From Selenomonas sp. (GTDB taxonomy: Bacteria > Bacillota_C > Negativicutes > Selenomonadales > Selenomonadaceae), in the NCBI RefSeq assembly GCF_024693525.1, contig NZ_JAILKR010000006.1, forward strand, positions 1-43,014: a DNA stretch of 43,014 nt, written 5' to 3'. The notes beneath the pieces were generated by a model, which was given only the letters and a program-made list of their open reading frames with translations, did no database searches and had not been told where the DNA came from. Both the position numbers and the translations under genes were made by a program. Shown here in pieces: positions 1 to 8,322 of the stretch (position 1 is the first letter of the stretch; every line of letters starts with the position of its first letter).

Positions 1-423
1 CTCTGCAATGTAGTCGGTATGGCTCATCCAGCAGATCGTCTTCTCATCGACGCCCTGGAAAAGCTTCGAGCCCTGCTCCGCAATCGTGACTTCCGTTTTG
101 CCATACTCGCTCGTCGGTGCCGTGGCGACCTTGCCGCCCAGTAGATGTGACATGAGCTGGGAACCATAGCAGATGCCCATGACCGGGATGCCGAGTTCGA
201 AGAGTTTCGGGCTGCAGCTGGCCGAGTCTTCTTTGTAGACACTGTTCGGGCCACCGGTCAGGATGATGCCCTTCGGTGCCATATCACGAATCTTGTCCAG
301 GCTCAGCGTATGCGGATGAACCTCACAATAGACATGGTTCTCACGGACGCGGCGTGCAATCAGCTGGTTGTACTGGCCACCAAAATCCAAAACCAGAATC
401 ATTTCATTGGCAGGCTTGCTCAA
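1..423 (-). CDS. guaA: GMP synthase (glutamine-hydrolysing), N-terminal part; runs off the window
   Basis: The 141 visible codons encode the class I glutamine amidotransferase domain of GMP synthase, which supplies ammonia to convert XMP to GMP in the cytosol. LDFGGQY is near residues 12-18, GGPNSVY near 57-63, and the nucleophile elbow GICYGSQ puts the catalytic Cys at residue 85. The C-terminal ATP-pyrophosphatase part lies outside the window. The start is TTG at 423-421, chosen because AGGAGG (432-437) sits 8 nt upstream and the reading continues straight into the conserved N-terminus. The first internal ATG is 6 codons later and has no ribosome-binding site. It is expressed alone from its own promoter behind the recX terminator. 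The domain is certain; GuaA rather than another amidotransferase is very likely. Confidence 0.93.
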   Translation of the reverse strand, partial: MSKPANEMILVLDFGGQYNQLIARRVRENHVYCEVHPHTLSLDKIRDMAPKGIILTGGPNSVYKEDSASCSPKLFELGIPVMGICYGSQLMSHLLGGKVATAPTSEYGKTEVTIAEQGSKLFQGVDEKTICWMSHTDYIAE

Positions 424-469
424 AATTTGTTCCTCCTCTAAGTACATTGACGTATAAAGCTTTTTAACG

Positions 470-478
470 ATTATATCA
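470..478 (-). promoter_or_regulatory. guaA promoter, extended -10
   Basis: The minus strand reads TGATATAAT, a perfect -10 with an extended TG element. The -35 position (TTTTAA at 493-498) is poor and lies in the end of the recX terminator stem. The predicted leader to the TTG start is about 40 nt and shows no riboswitch-like folding. Confidence 0.6.
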
Positions 479-494
479 TAAGCGCTTGTATTTT

Positions 495-531
495 AAAAGC
501 CTTGGACCTTTTCCCTAGGCCCAAGGCTTTT
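495..531 (-). terminator. recX intrinsic terminator
   Basis: Inverted repeat with arms AAAAGCCTTGGACCT (495-509) and AGGCCCAAGGCTTTT (517-531), one mismatch and a 7-nt loop. It lies 7 nt after the recX stop. The U-tract on the minus strand is short and mostly within the stem, so it may work in both directions. Confidence 0.75.
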
Positions 532-538
532 CTTTCTA

Positions 539-1057
539 TCAATCGGTAATATCTTCATTCTGGCAGAATTCATCCACTGCCGCCCGGATTGCCGACGAGT
601 CAAATCCCTTGCGGTAGAGATTCGCCATCATCTTCTGCCGGTCCGCCGACGGCTTGAACTTTAGTGCTAGCACCCGCATGGCTGCCGCTTTCTCGCGCTC
701 AAAAGTATCGGCAGGAATACAGGATTTCACCAGGGAGGATTCAAAGCCCCGCTGCATCAGCTTGACACAAATCTGCCGCACCGAGCTGCGGCTTTCCTCA
801 TAAAGGAAGACAAACTGCCGGGCACAGGCATCCTCATCGTTAAGGTAGTGCATTTCCTCCAAGCGATTGATTGCCTGCCCAATCTCTTCTTCTTGGTAGC
901 CCTTTCGCGCCAATTTTTCCCGCAGCTTATTTTCACTCTGCTCCTGACGGGCCAACAAGTCCACCGCTGCCATTAAGGCCGTCTTCTTCGGCTTGCGAAG
1001 AGACTTATTTTCCACGGAAGCCTCTTCATCATTGCCACGCCGTCTATAACGCCACAC
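539..1057 (-). CDS. recX: RecX regulatory protein
   Basis: This 172-residue, highly charged protein of tandem three-helix repeats binds RecA filaments and modulates strand exchange. The RecX signature is visible in ALMAAVDLLARQEQSE, in the repeated LxRKGY/GF elements (LARKGYQEEEI, LYRKGFDSSAI) and in LNDEDACARQFV. The length is normal for the family. The start is GTG at 1057-1055, 6 bp after the recA stop; GAGG in the last recA codons can serve as a ribosome-binding site, so translation is probably coupled to recA. It shares the recA promoter and hence SOS control, and ends at the hairpin at 495-531. The identification is strong because of both the repeats and the recA neighbour. Confidence 0.93.
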   Translation of the reverse strand: MWRYRRRGNDEEASVENKSLRKPKKTALMAAVDLLARQEQSENKLREKLARKGYQEEEIGQAINRLEEMHYLNDEDACARQFVFLYEESRSSVRQICVKLMQRGFESSLVKSCIPADTFEREKAAAMRVLALKFKPSADRQKMMANLYRKGFDSSAIRAAVDEFCQNEDITD

Positions 1058-1063
1058 GATTCT

Positions 1064-2107
1064 TTACGCCTCAGTTTCCGGTGTTTCCGTCTGTTCCTCC
1101 GCCTCAAGAACCTCCTGGGACGCTAACAGCTTAGCGCGAATTTTCGCTTCAATCTCAGCACAGAGCTCCGGCTGATCCCGCAACGCCTGTTTCGCATTTT
1201 CTTTGCCCTGACCAAGGCGCGTGCCTTCATAGGAGAACCAAGCACCACTCTTATCGACAATATCCATCTCAACGCCCATGTCAATGATGCTGGACATTTT
1301 GGAGACGCCTTCACCATACATGATATCAAATTCAGCCATCTTGAAGGGCGGCGCAACTTTATTCTTCACGACTTTGATGCGCGTACGGCTTCCTACTACA
1401 TCCTGGCCCTGGGTAATCTTGTCGATTTTGCGAACATCCAAACGCACCGAGGAATAGAATTTCAAAGCCCGGCCACCCGTGGTTGTCTCGGGGTTGCCGA
1501 ACATGACGCCAACCTTCTCGCGAATCTGGTTGATGAAAATAGCCACGGTCTGGCTTTTGCTGATAATACCAGTCAATTTGCGCATGGCCTGACTCATGAG
1601 GCGGGCATGAAGACCTACATGGCTGTCGCCCATCTCGCCTTCAATCTCTGCCTTCGGCACCAGTGCCGCTACCGAGTCCACAACGATAATGTCAATGGCA
1701 CCACTGCGTACCAGAGCATCCACAATGTCCAAGGCCTGTTCACCAGTATCCGGCTGGGAAATCAGCAAATCGTCGATATTGACCCCCAGCTTTTGCGCAT
1801 AGACTGGATCCAAGGCATGCTCTGCGTCGATAAAGGCTGCAATACCGCCAGCCTTCTGGGCCTCAGCAATCATGTGCAGCGTAACCGTAGTCTTACCAGA
1901 GGACTCTGGTCCGTACACCTCAATGATACGGCCACGGGGCACACCACCAACCCCTAACGCAACATCCAGCGGCAAAATTCCTGTGGAAATAACCTCCACA
2001 TTCATATTTGCCTTCGCATCACCAAGGCGCATGATGGAACCCTTGCCGAAATCCTTCTCAATCTGTTTCAGCGCATTGGCCAATGCTTCTTTTTTATCCG
2101 TTGCCAT
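1064..2107 (-). CDS. recA: Recombinase RecA
   Basis: RecA (347 residues) forms ATP-dependent filaments on single-stranded DNA, catalyses strand exchange and triggers LexA self-cleavage. The Walker A motif GPESSGKT is at residues 66-73, the Walker B segment is [17 protein letters not shown], and the L2 loop contains [17 protein letters not shown]. The C-terminal tail is acidic and Glu/Thr-rich. The ATG at 2107-2105 is chosen because the protein then begins MATDKKEAL as in other RecAs, with AAGGAG 11 nt upstream. A GTG nine codons earlier is in frame but would translate through that site. recX follows 6 bp later. Promoter and LexA-like box are described separately. Confidence 0.98.
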   Translation of the reverse strand: MATDKKEALANALKQIEKDFGKGSIMRLGDAKANMNVEVISTGILPLDVALGVGGVPRGRIIEVYGPESSGKTTVTLHMIAEAQKAGGIAAFIDAEHALDPVYAQKLGVNIDDLLISQPDTGEQALDIVDALVRSGAIDIIVVDSVAALVPKAEIEGEMGDSHVGLHARLMSQAMRKLTGIISKSQTVAIFINQIREKVGVMFGNPETTTGGRALKFYSSVRLDVRKIDKITQGQDVVGSRTRIKVVKNKVAPPFKMAEFDIMYGEGVSKMSSIIDMGVEMDIVDKSGAWFSYEGTRLGQGKENAKQALRDQPELCAEIEAKIRAKLLASQEVLEAEEQTETPETEA

Positions 2108-2151
2108 CCGTATACCCGCTCCTTTCACGTTCACGTTTTATCTCTTTAGCT

Positions 2152-2180
2152 ATTATATAAAACAACCGTTCTTTTTGCAA
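2152..2180 (-). promoter_or_regulatory. recA sigma-70-type promoter
   Basis: The minus strand has TTGCAA (2175-2180) as -35, a 17-bp spacer, and a perfect TATAAT (2152-2157) as -10. Transcription should start near 2145, about 40 nt before the recA ATG. Confidence 0.8.
2160..2171 (-). promoter_or_regulatory. Putative LexA (SOS) operator in the recA promoter
   Basis: GAACGGTTGTTT on the minus strand fits the Gram-positive LexA box pattern GAAC-N4-GTTY. It lies exactly between the -35 and -10 elements of recA, where a repressor would block polymerase. The pattern is recalled family knowledge; binding is inferred. Confidence 0.6.
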
Positions 2181-2203
2181 GAAATATTTTCGAACATATA
2201 CCT

Positions 2204-2235
2204 AAAAAACTTCCCCTCTCCAAAGAGAGGGGAAG
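2204..2235 (-). terminator. Intrinsic terminator of the RND pump operon
   Basis: A perfect 11-bp stem, CTTCCCCTCTC (2210-2220) with GAGAGGGGAAG (2225-2235), has a 4-nt loop and is followed on the minus strand by six T (2204-2209). Confidence 0.92.
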
Positions 2236-2254
2236 CAAAAATACCTCGACAGGA

Positions 2255-5200
2255 TTACATGTAATCGGCCGTTGTTTTCTTTTTCTGTTGTTTGAACATT
2301 CCCAGCTTTGCTGCGATCCATTCCATAGCGACAAAGAATACCGGAATCAGGAAAATTCCCAAGACAGTCGCAAAGAGCATACCGCCTACAACGGCCACGC
2401 CCATACCATTACGCGCTGCCGCACCAGCACCGCTGGCAACAGCCAACGGCAAACAACCAATGATGAAGGCAAACGACGTCATAAGAATTGGACGCAAACG
2501 CAAGCCTGCAGCTTCAATCGCTGCCTTTACCGGCTCCATACCACGGTCCACACGAACCTTCGCAAACTCAACGATCAGGATAGCGTTCTTAGCAGCCAGA
2601 CCGATAATCATGATGATACCGATCTGCATGTAGACGCTATTCTGAAGGCCAGCATTTACATGGCCAAACATTGCCTCCAGCATGGAAAGACCATACTCGG
2701 AAACCAATGCGCCCATGATACCAGTCGGTACCGTAAGCAATACCGCAAACGGTACGCTCCAGCTCTCGTAAAGCGCTGCCAAACAGAGGAATACGAACAC
2801 CAAGGCCAAACCTAAGACCTGAAGCGTTGAACTCGATGCCTTCGATTCCTCACGGCTCTGACCGGACCACTCGATATTGAAACCATTATCGGTATTCTGC
2901 TTAACGATTTCCTGAATCGCTGCCATAGCCTGACCGGAAGAATATCCCTGGCCAGCGTTACCCTGAATCGTGACCGAACGTGCCCCATTGAAACGGGAAA
3001 TCGACGTCGGTCCCGAGCTGAGTTTCGGTTTCAATAGCGTATCCAGCGGAACCATCGTACCACTGCTGCTCTTGACGAAGATAAACTTCGCAGCATCTGC
3101 TTCACTGCGATACTGTGTATCGGCCTGAAGCATTACCTTATACGAACGACCAAACTGGTTAAAGTCATTGACTTGCGTACCACCAAAGTTGACCTGCATC
3201 GCAGTGAATACATCCGAAAGCTGTACCCCTAACTGTTTGACGCGTTCGCGGTCAATTTCAAATTCATAACTCGGCGCCGTCATCTTAAACGTCGTACGGA
3301 CACCTTGAAGTTCCGGCCGTTGATTAGCTGCTGCTACAATCTTGTTCGTGATATCCGAGAGCTCTTTATCCGTATGACCGGACATATCCTGAAGTTCCAG
3401 CGACCAACCGCCTACTGAACCAAGGCCTGGCAAAGCCGGCGGATTCATGGCGATGACCGTTGCCTCCGGAGCGACCTTTGCCCCCAGGCCAAACATTTTT
3501 CCGACAGCGGCATCAACCGAGGTTCCCGGAGCCGTACGCTGACTCCAGTCTTTCATCCCCAGGACGACCATACCTGCACTTGGCTTAGCGCCGCCAGACA
3601 AGATATCAAAGCCTGTGATAGCCATGACGTTCTCTACCCCATCGACATTTTCCATAGCTGCTTTCGCTACCTTGTCAATGGATTTCTGGGTTTGGTTCAT
3701 CGACGTGCCCTCAGGCAATTGGACTACCGTAAAGAGATAGCCCTGGTCTTCGCTGGGAACGAAGGTCGATGGCATAATCTTGTACACGGCACCAGCGGCA
3801 ATGCAGACGATGACCATGAATAAAATCGCCAACCGCGTACGGCGGATAAACTTGGCAACGATCCCCATATAACCGCGTTTGGTGCGTTCAAACCAGTTAT
3901 TGAACTTCACAAAGAATCTTCCCAGCGCACCCTCATCGTCTTTTTCTTCATGCCGTTTGAGAATCATCGCACAAAGTGCCGGCGTCAGCGTCAAGGCGAC
4001 GAAAGCCGACAGAGCCATAGAAACAGCAATCGTTAACGCGAACTGTTTGTACAGCACACCAGTCATGCCACCGAGGAAGGCGACTGGCACAAATACGGCG
4101 GCAAGAACGAAAGCGATAGCCACAACCGGCCCCTGGACTTCATCCATTGCCCGCTCCGTTGCATCAATCGGTTCCAAGCCTTCTTCCATATGCTTCTCGA
4201 CGTTTTCGATTACGACGATAGCATCATCGACAACCAGGCCGATCGCCAACACCATAGCAAACAGTGTCAACGTATTGATAGAGAAATCCAATACGATAAA
4301 AGCAGCCAAGGTACCAATGAGGGATACCGGAACTGCCAACAGCGGGATGACTGTCGCCCGCCAATTCTGCAAGAACAAGAAGATAACGAGAACGACCAGT
4401 GCCAAAGCCTCGAGGAACGTCTCCAAAACCTCTTTAATCGATGCCTTGATGTAATTCGTCGAGTCGAAAATCTGCGACATCTTGAGGTTTGGCGGCAAAT
4501 TCGGCTCTGCCTTTTCCAAAACTTTGCGAACGCCAGCTACTGTCTCCATCGCATTGGCATCACTGGTCAGGTTAATACCGAAACCTACCGAAGGATAGCC
4601 GTTGAATTTTGAAACAATCGAACTGGACTTCTCCCCCGTCTCAACGCGGGCAACGTCCTTCAAACGGACAAACTTTCCATTATCCGAACGCAGGATAACA
4701 TTGCCAAACTCCTCTGGCGTTACCAAACGGCCAGCAATTTTACCAGTATACTGCTTCTCCTGACCGTTGTTGACTGGCATTGCACCAACCGTACCAGCCG
4801 GAGCCTGGACATTCTGTTCTTTGATTGCCGACGTGACATCGGCTACCGTGAGGTTGAGCTCAGCCAGCTTATCCGGATTAAGCCATACCCGCATCGCATA
4901 GTCCGAACCAAAGATCTGGACGTCGCCGACGCCTGAAACGCGCTTTAACTCATCCAGCAGATAAATATCTGCGTAGTTCTTCATAAAAGCACGATCGTAG
5001 GTGCCATCTGGCGAATACAGCGAAAGCATATAAGCCATATCATTGGAAGACTTACGCGTCGTAAGACCAACCGTCTGTACATCCGAAGGCAGGCTGGCGG
5101 TTGCCGTTGCCGCATTGTTCTGTACCTTGACGGCATCCATATCACCATCAGTACCTGTCTCAAATACGACTTTCAGGCTATAGCGGCCTGTATCATCCGA

Positions 5201-5443
5201 ATTCGAGGACATATAATCCATGCCCTGCGTACCATTAATCTGTTGCTCGACAATCTGCGCTACCGTCTCATTGACAACCGAGGCATTCGCACCCGTATAC
5301 GTGGTACTTACCGATACCGTCGGCGGCGAAATCTGTGGATATTGGGCAATCGGCAGCTGGAACGCTGCCAGTACACCAACAATGACAATGATTATGGAAA
5401 TGACGATAGCAAATATCGGGCGGTGTATAAAGAATTTTGACAA
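2255..5443 (-). CDS. RND-family multidrug efflux transporter (AcrB/HAE1 type)
   Basis: This 1062-residue inner-membrane proton antiporter is expected to export hydrophobic compounds with an adaptor and an outer-membrane channel. The duplicated RND architecture is clear: an N-terminal membrane helix (FIHRPIFAIVISIIIVIV), a large periplasmic loop, and a helix block carrying the proton-relay motif GLVVDDAIVVIENVEKHM (paired Asp). A second loop and the second helix block follow, with GLAAKNAILIVEFAK (relay Lys). The length matches AcrB (about 1050). The start is TTG at 5443-5441, preceded by AAGGGGG. It follows the adaptor gene by 12 bp and ends at a strong terminator, with no outer-membrane factor in the operon. 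The substrate cannot be deduced. Confidence 0.95.
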   Translation of the reverse strand: MSKFFIHRPIFAIVISIIIVIVGVLAAFQLPIAQYPQISPPTVSVSTTYTGANASVVNETVAQIVEQQINGTQGMDYMSSNSDDTGRYSLKVVFETGTDGDMDAVKVQNNAATATASLPSDVQTVGLTTRKSSNDMAYMLSLYSPDGTYDRAFMKNYADIYLLDELKRVSGVGDVQIFGSDYAMRVWLNPDKLAELNLTVADVTSAIKEQNVQAPAGTVGAMPVNNGQEKQYTGKIAGRLVTPEEFGNVILRSDNGKFVRLKDVARVETGEKSSSIVSKFNGYPSVGFGINLTSDANAMETVAGVRKVLEKAEPNLPPNLKMSQIFDSTNYIKASIKEVLETFLEALALVVLVIFLFLQNWRATVIPLLAVPVSLIGTLAAFIVLDFSINTLTLFAMVLAIGLVVDDAIVVIENVEKHMEEGLEPIDATERAMDEVQGPVVAIAFVLAAVFVPVAFLGGMTGVLYKQFALTIAVSMALSAFVALTLTPALCAMILKRHEEKDDEGALGRFFVKFNNWFERTKRGYMGIVAKFIRRTRLAILFMVIVCIAAGAVYKIMPSTFVPSEDQGYLFTVVQLPEGTSMNQTQKSIDKVAKAAMENVDGVENVMAITGFDILSGGAKPSAGMVVLGMKDWSQRTAPGTSVDAAVGKMFGLGAKVAPEATVIAMNPPALPGLGSVGGWSLELQDMSGHTDKELSDITNKIVAAANQRPELQGVRTTFKMTAPSYEFEIDRERVKQLGVQLSDVFTAMQVNFGGTQVNDFNQFGRSYKVMLQADTQYRSEADAAKFIFVKSSSGTMVPLDTLLKPKLSSGPTSISRFNGARSVTIQGNAGQGYSSGQAMAAIQEIVKQNTDNGFNIEWSGQSREESKASSSTLQVLGLALVFVFLCLAALYESWSVPFAVLLTVPTGIMGALVSEYGLSMLEAMFGHVNAGLQNSVYMQIGIIMIIGLAAKNAILIVEFAKVRVDRGMEPVKAAIEAAGLRLRPILMTSFAFIIGCLPLAVASGAGAAARNGMGVAVVGGMLFATVLGIFLIPVFFVAMEWIAAKLGMFKQQKKKTTADYM

Positions 5444-5455
5444 GATGCCGCCCCC

Positions 5456-6670
5456 TTACTTGTTCGAATCAGAAGTTGCAATCTCATTCGCATCAAATTT
5501 GCTATTATCCGTAGTCAAGGAGAAGCCCATATCATCTGGCGTGACCATGGTAACCGCAAGCGTGATGCCCTCCTGCAGGTTCGACAAGCCCTCGACAACG
5601 ACAACATCGGCCGCCGTCAGACCATCTTTAATAATGTAATAACTGCCGACTTTATCGCCCAGCGTTACCGTGCGCGCTTCCGATTTGCCGTCTTCGCCAA
5701 CCACCATGACAAAAGATTTGCCCAAAAGCTGCTGTACCGCACGCTGCGGAACGAGAATTGCGTTAGGAACGATCTCTCCCGACAAGCGAATGCGTGCAAA
5801 CATTCCCGGCAGCAGCAATCCATCTGGATTATCAAAAAGTGCCTTGACCGTCAACGTGCCAGTGTTGGAGGACAGCGCGCGGTCTGTCTGGACAATCTTT
5901 CCCTCAATGGGATATTGGGTACCATCGGAAAGTGTGATGGATACCGTCGGCGACATACCATTGCCATTCTGCGAAGCAGCATAATTCGAGAACTTCAGAT
6001 AATCGCTCTCGGAGATGCTGAATTGTGCAAACACCGGATTCGAAGAACCAATCGTAACCAAATTGGTACTGCCAGCAGCCGCAAAAGTGCCCACGGCGAC
6101 GTCATCGACGGACAACTGACCACTCATCGGTGCATAAATCACCGTATCGGCAAGATCCTGTTGGGCCTTGCGCAACAGCGCGTCATTGGCAGCTGCCGCA
6201 GCGCTGTAGGCATTGACATTTGCCTGCTGATTGGCAACCGTCTGCTCAGAAATCGCCTGGGCAGAAAGCAACTGCTGATAGCGGCCCAAGTCCGTTACGG
6301 CATTGCTGAGCGTTGCCTGGGACTGCGACAGATTTGCCTGGGCCTGCAAAACAGCGGATTCGTACTGACGCGAATCAATCTTGTAGAGGGGCTGCCCCGC
6401 CTCTACATATTGGCCGCCTGTCACATACTTATCGACGACATTGCCCGATACTTTTGACTGGACCTTTACTTCATCTTTCCCCACGATTTGACCGGCAAAT
6501 TCACTAGTCAGCGGCGTATCCTGCTGAATCACTTGCATGGCCTTTACCTGGGTTCCCTGCTGCTGTTGCTGTTTATTCTGCCCGCAGCCCGCCACGATAA
6601 AGCTTGAAGAAATGGCTAGCGAAATGCCAATCATCAATGCCTTCGTCTTCTTGTTTTTCGCAAAAAACAA
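5456..6670 (-). CDS. RND efflux periplasmic adaptor lipoprotein (AcrA type)
   Basis: This 404-residue membrane-fusion protein should bridge the RND pump to an outer-membrane channel. The N-terminus is a lipoprotein signal: basic KNKKTK, a hydrophobic core, and the lipobox VAGC with Cys at residue 29, then a Gln-rich linker. A lipoyl/biotinyl-like half (VQSKVSGNVVDKYVTGGQYVEAGQPL) flanks an alpha-helical hairpin rich in Ala/Gln (about 110-170). A second lipoyl half (VIYAPMSGQLSV) and beta-barrel domain (GMFARIRL) follow. The start is TTG at 6670-6668, since AGGAGG is 8 nt upstream and gives an intact signal peptide. It is first in a two-gene operon with the pump and diverges from a MarR-type regulator. 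Confidence 0.94.
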   Translation of the reverse strand: MFFAKNKKTKALMIGISLAISSSFIVAGCGQNKQQQQQGTQVKAMQVIQQDTPLTSEFAGQIVGKDEVKVQSKVSGNVVDKYVTGGQYVEAGQPLYKIDSRQYESAVLQAQANLSQSQATLSNAVTDLGRYQQLLSAQAISEQTVANQQANVNAYSAAAAANDALLRKAQQDLADTVIYAPMSGQLSVDDVAVGTFAAAGSTNLVTIGSSNPVFAQFSISESDYLKFSNYAASQNGNGMSPTVSITLSDGTQYPIEGKIVQTDRALSSNTGTLTVKALFDNPDGLLLPGMFARIRLSGEIVPNAILVPQRAVQQLLGKSFVMVVGEDGKSEARTVTLGDKVGSYYIIKDGLTAADVVVVEGLSNLQEGITLAVTMVTPDDMGFSLTTDNSKFDANEIATSDSNK

Positions 6671-6773
6671 AGTATTAACCTCCTTTTAGCACAGACAACA
6701 AAAGAGACAGTTTCTCCTCCACTGCCTATGAAACATTCCATTCCCATCTCTACAGAAGCATGGCTTCAATGAA

Positions 6774-6795
6774 ATAGTAAATAAATGTTTACTAT
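6774..6795. promoter_or_regulatory. Palindromic operator, probably for the adjacent MarR regulator
   Basis: Perfect 8-bp inverted repeat ATAGTAAA (6774-6781) and TTTACTAT (6788-6795) separated by 6 bp. It overlaps the -35 of the marR promoter and lies just downstream of the predicted start of the efflux operon. One bound dimer could therefore repress both directions. Confidence 0.7.
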
Positions 6796-6816
6796 CGATG
6801 AAATATATAGTATATT
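6788..6816 (+). promoter_or_regulatory. Promoter of the MarR-family regulator
   Basis: TTTACT (6788-6793), a 17-bp spacer and TATATT (6811-6816) on the plus strand. The -35 is inside the right arm of the palindrome, consistent with autoregulation. Confidence 0.6.
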
Positions 6817-6835
6817 ATATCTAAGAAAAAGTCAA
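6807..6835 (-). promoter_or_regulatory. Promoter of the RND efflux operon
   Basis: TTGACT (6830-6835), 17 bp, and TACTAT (6807-6812) on the minus strand. The start point would be near 6800, leaving a leader of about 130 nt before the adaptor TTG. A TATAAT string at 6814-6819 has no -35 at proper spacing. Confidence 0.55.
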
Positions 6836-6908
6836 GAAAATGACTTCGCCTAAACCTCCATTCTCCAAGATTTAATGATTATTTAATTAAAGGGGTAATT
6901 TTTCGATT

Positions 6909-7346
6909 ATGGAAACGATATCGACGCCGAATGTATCACAAAAATTCATCGAAACGTTGATGCTCATACATAACAACTTCTATCGACAGACTAAAGTTCC
7001 TATTCCGTTGAATCAATTTGGTGTTCTAATGATCGTATTAACCGAAGAAGCTGTCTCGATTACTGAAATCAGCCACATCCTCAAGATTTCCAAACAGCAG
7101 ATGACCACCGTTATCGACAAACTCGTAAAAAACAGGCTCGTTCAAAAACAAGCCGATATCAATGACCGACGCCGCTTTGTCATAACACTGACTCCGGCGG
7201 GAAAACAGATCATCGATGACCAAAACGAAATTGTCCGCAAACGCTTTACCGAACGCATCCAACACCTCACCGCAGCCGAAAAAGCCAAGCTCGGTGATGC
7301 AATTTCTAATTTCAATTCACTGGTTGAAAAAATGTTTGCGAACTAA
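6909..7346 (+). CDS. MarR-family transcriptional regulator
   Basis: This 145-residue winged-helix DNA-binding protein is the likely local repressor of the divergent efflux genes. Dimerisation helices lie at both ends. The helix-turn-helix is in the middle (SITEISHILKISKQQMTTVI, about residues 51-70), followed by the wing with DRRRFVITLTPAGKQII (about 87-103), the classic MarR signature. The ATG at 6909 has only a distant AAAGGGG, 13 nt upstream, so translation may be weak. The palindrome at 6774-6795 sits between the divergent promoters, as in many MarR-efflux pairs where a ligand releases the repressor. The ligand is unknown. It ends in a strong bidirectional terminator. Confidence 0.93.
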   Translation: METISTPNVSQKFIETLMLIHNNFYRQTKVPIPLNQFGVLMIVLTEEAVSITEISHILKISKQQMTTVIDKLVKNRLVQKQADINDRRRFVITLTPAGKQIIDDQNEIVRKRFTERIQHLTAAEKAKLGDAISNFNSLVEKMFAN

Positions 7347-7388
7347 AAGAGCTGCAACAAGAGTTCCTCACTCTTGCTGCAGCTCTTT
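7346..7388. terminator. Bidirectional terminator between marR and the metallo-hydrolase gene
   Basis: A 19-bp stem with one mismatch: left arm 7346-7364 beginning AAAGAGCTGCA, right arm 7370-7388 ending TGCAGCTCTTT, 5-nt loop. It is A-rich on the left and T-rich on the right, so it can end both converging transcripts. The left arm includes the marR stop region. Confidence 0.9.
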
Positions 7389-7389
7389 C

Positions 7390-8196
7390 TTATAAGGGAA
7401 TTACCTCCAAATCATCAGGAACATAGACATTGCCATGATAATATTTTCCAGCCTCAGCCGAATACTCCTGTTTACGGGTATCTAGATGCTTATCCTCCGT
7501 ATGGTAGAGCACCAGATTTTTAACCCCTAGTTGTTCTGCCAACTCACTGGCTTCTTTTACCGTGCTGTGATTTTTTTCATAGGGCTTGAAAATCTCGCGG
7601 TCCTTGTACTGACAAAAGGCCTCTGCGAGCAGCCAGTCTGCCTGCTCCGCATATTTCCGATCATGTTCATTGTACGGCTCATCTCCCAAACAAGTAAACT
7701 TCATCCCATCGGAAAAATTCAAGCAATAACCAAACTGCTTCGCCTTCGTCGATAAAATATCAAATGCCGTGAGCTTAAACATCCCCAGCTCGATACTCTG
7801 ACCATCCTTCAGTTCATGAATCATGATATCTGTTCCGACCCGAGCAAAATCTTTTTTCTTCAATGTCATCTTTGTCATGGTCTGTAACATTTCTTTGACA
7901 ACATCATGGCAATAAATATGAAACGAACCGCTATATTTTCCCTTGTTCATGAGATCTGCCACTTTGCGTATGATCCAAATAACCCCGAGGACATGATCCG
8001 TATGCCCATGTGTCACAAACATATGATGACACTTCTGATAATCAAATCCAGTAACTTCGAGTTGCCGAAGGATACCGTTGCCACCACCGGCATCGGTCAA
8101 AAACAAGCTGCCATCCTCCAGCTCTAAAAAGAAACACGTATTGAAGCATTTTGTCGCCATGGCGAATCCAGTACCAAGGATTGTCAATTTCCGCAT
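7390..8196 (-). CDS. RNase Z-like metallo-beta-lactamase-fold hydrolase
   Basis: This 268-residue protein starts MRKLTILGTG and carries the zinc motif THGHTDH at residues 62-68 (HxHxDH). More metal ligands are likely at CLGDEPYNEHD, the HSTVKEA His and LVLYHTED. The order and length resemble tRNase Z and its relatives, which use two zinc ions for phosphodiester hydrolysis. The long exosite arm of true tRNase Z is not obvious, so a different phosphodiesterase or hydrolase role is possible. The ATG at 8196 is chosen over an upstream in-frame start because GGGGGAG lies just before it and it aligns with the family N-terminus. It appears monocistronic, with a promoter at 8221-8249 and a terminator at 7346-7388. 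Confidence 0.8.
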   Translation of the reverse strand: MRKLTILGTGFAMATKCFNTCFFLELEDGSLFLTDAGGGNGILRQLEVTGFDYQKCHHMFVTHGHTDHVLGVIWIIRKVADLMNKGKYSGSFHIYCHDVVKEMLQTMTKMTLKKKDFARVGTDIMIHELKDGQSIELGMFKLTAFDILSTKAKQFGYCLNFSDGMKFTCLGDEPYNEHDRKYAEQADWLLAEAFCQYKDREIFKPYEKNHSTVKEASELAEQLGVKNLVLYHTEDKHLDTRKQEYSAEAGKYYHGNVYVPDDLEVIPL

Positions 8197-8220
8197 AAAA
8201 CTCCCCCTTCCATTTTCTTC

Positions 8221-8249
8221 ATTATAACGCTGCTGACCCGCTTTTGCCA
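8221..8249 (-). promoter_or_regulatory. Promoter of the RNase Z-like gene
   Basis: Minus strand TGGCAA (8244-8249), 17 bp, TATAAT (8221-8226). The -10 is perfect and the -35 poor. The leader would be about 18 nt. Confidence 0.5.
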
Positions 8250-8288
8250 TAGGCAAAACGATCGCGTAACCTTTATTCTTCTCACAAG

Positions 8289-8322
8289 AAAAAAGGCGCA
8301 AGCTTTTGCCTGCGCTTTTTTT
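8289..8322 (-). terminator. Terminator of the fatty-acid/rnc operon
   Basis: Minus-strand hairpin GCGCAGGC / GCTTGCGC with a 4-nt loop, flanked by an A-run (from the rnc stop) and a T-run (8289-8294). The stem begins directly at the rnc stop codon. Confidence 0.88.

Noticed and set aside
424..494. Possible purine riboswitch before guaA
   Set aside because: The leader after the promoter is only about 40 nt and cannot hold the aptamer plus expression platform.
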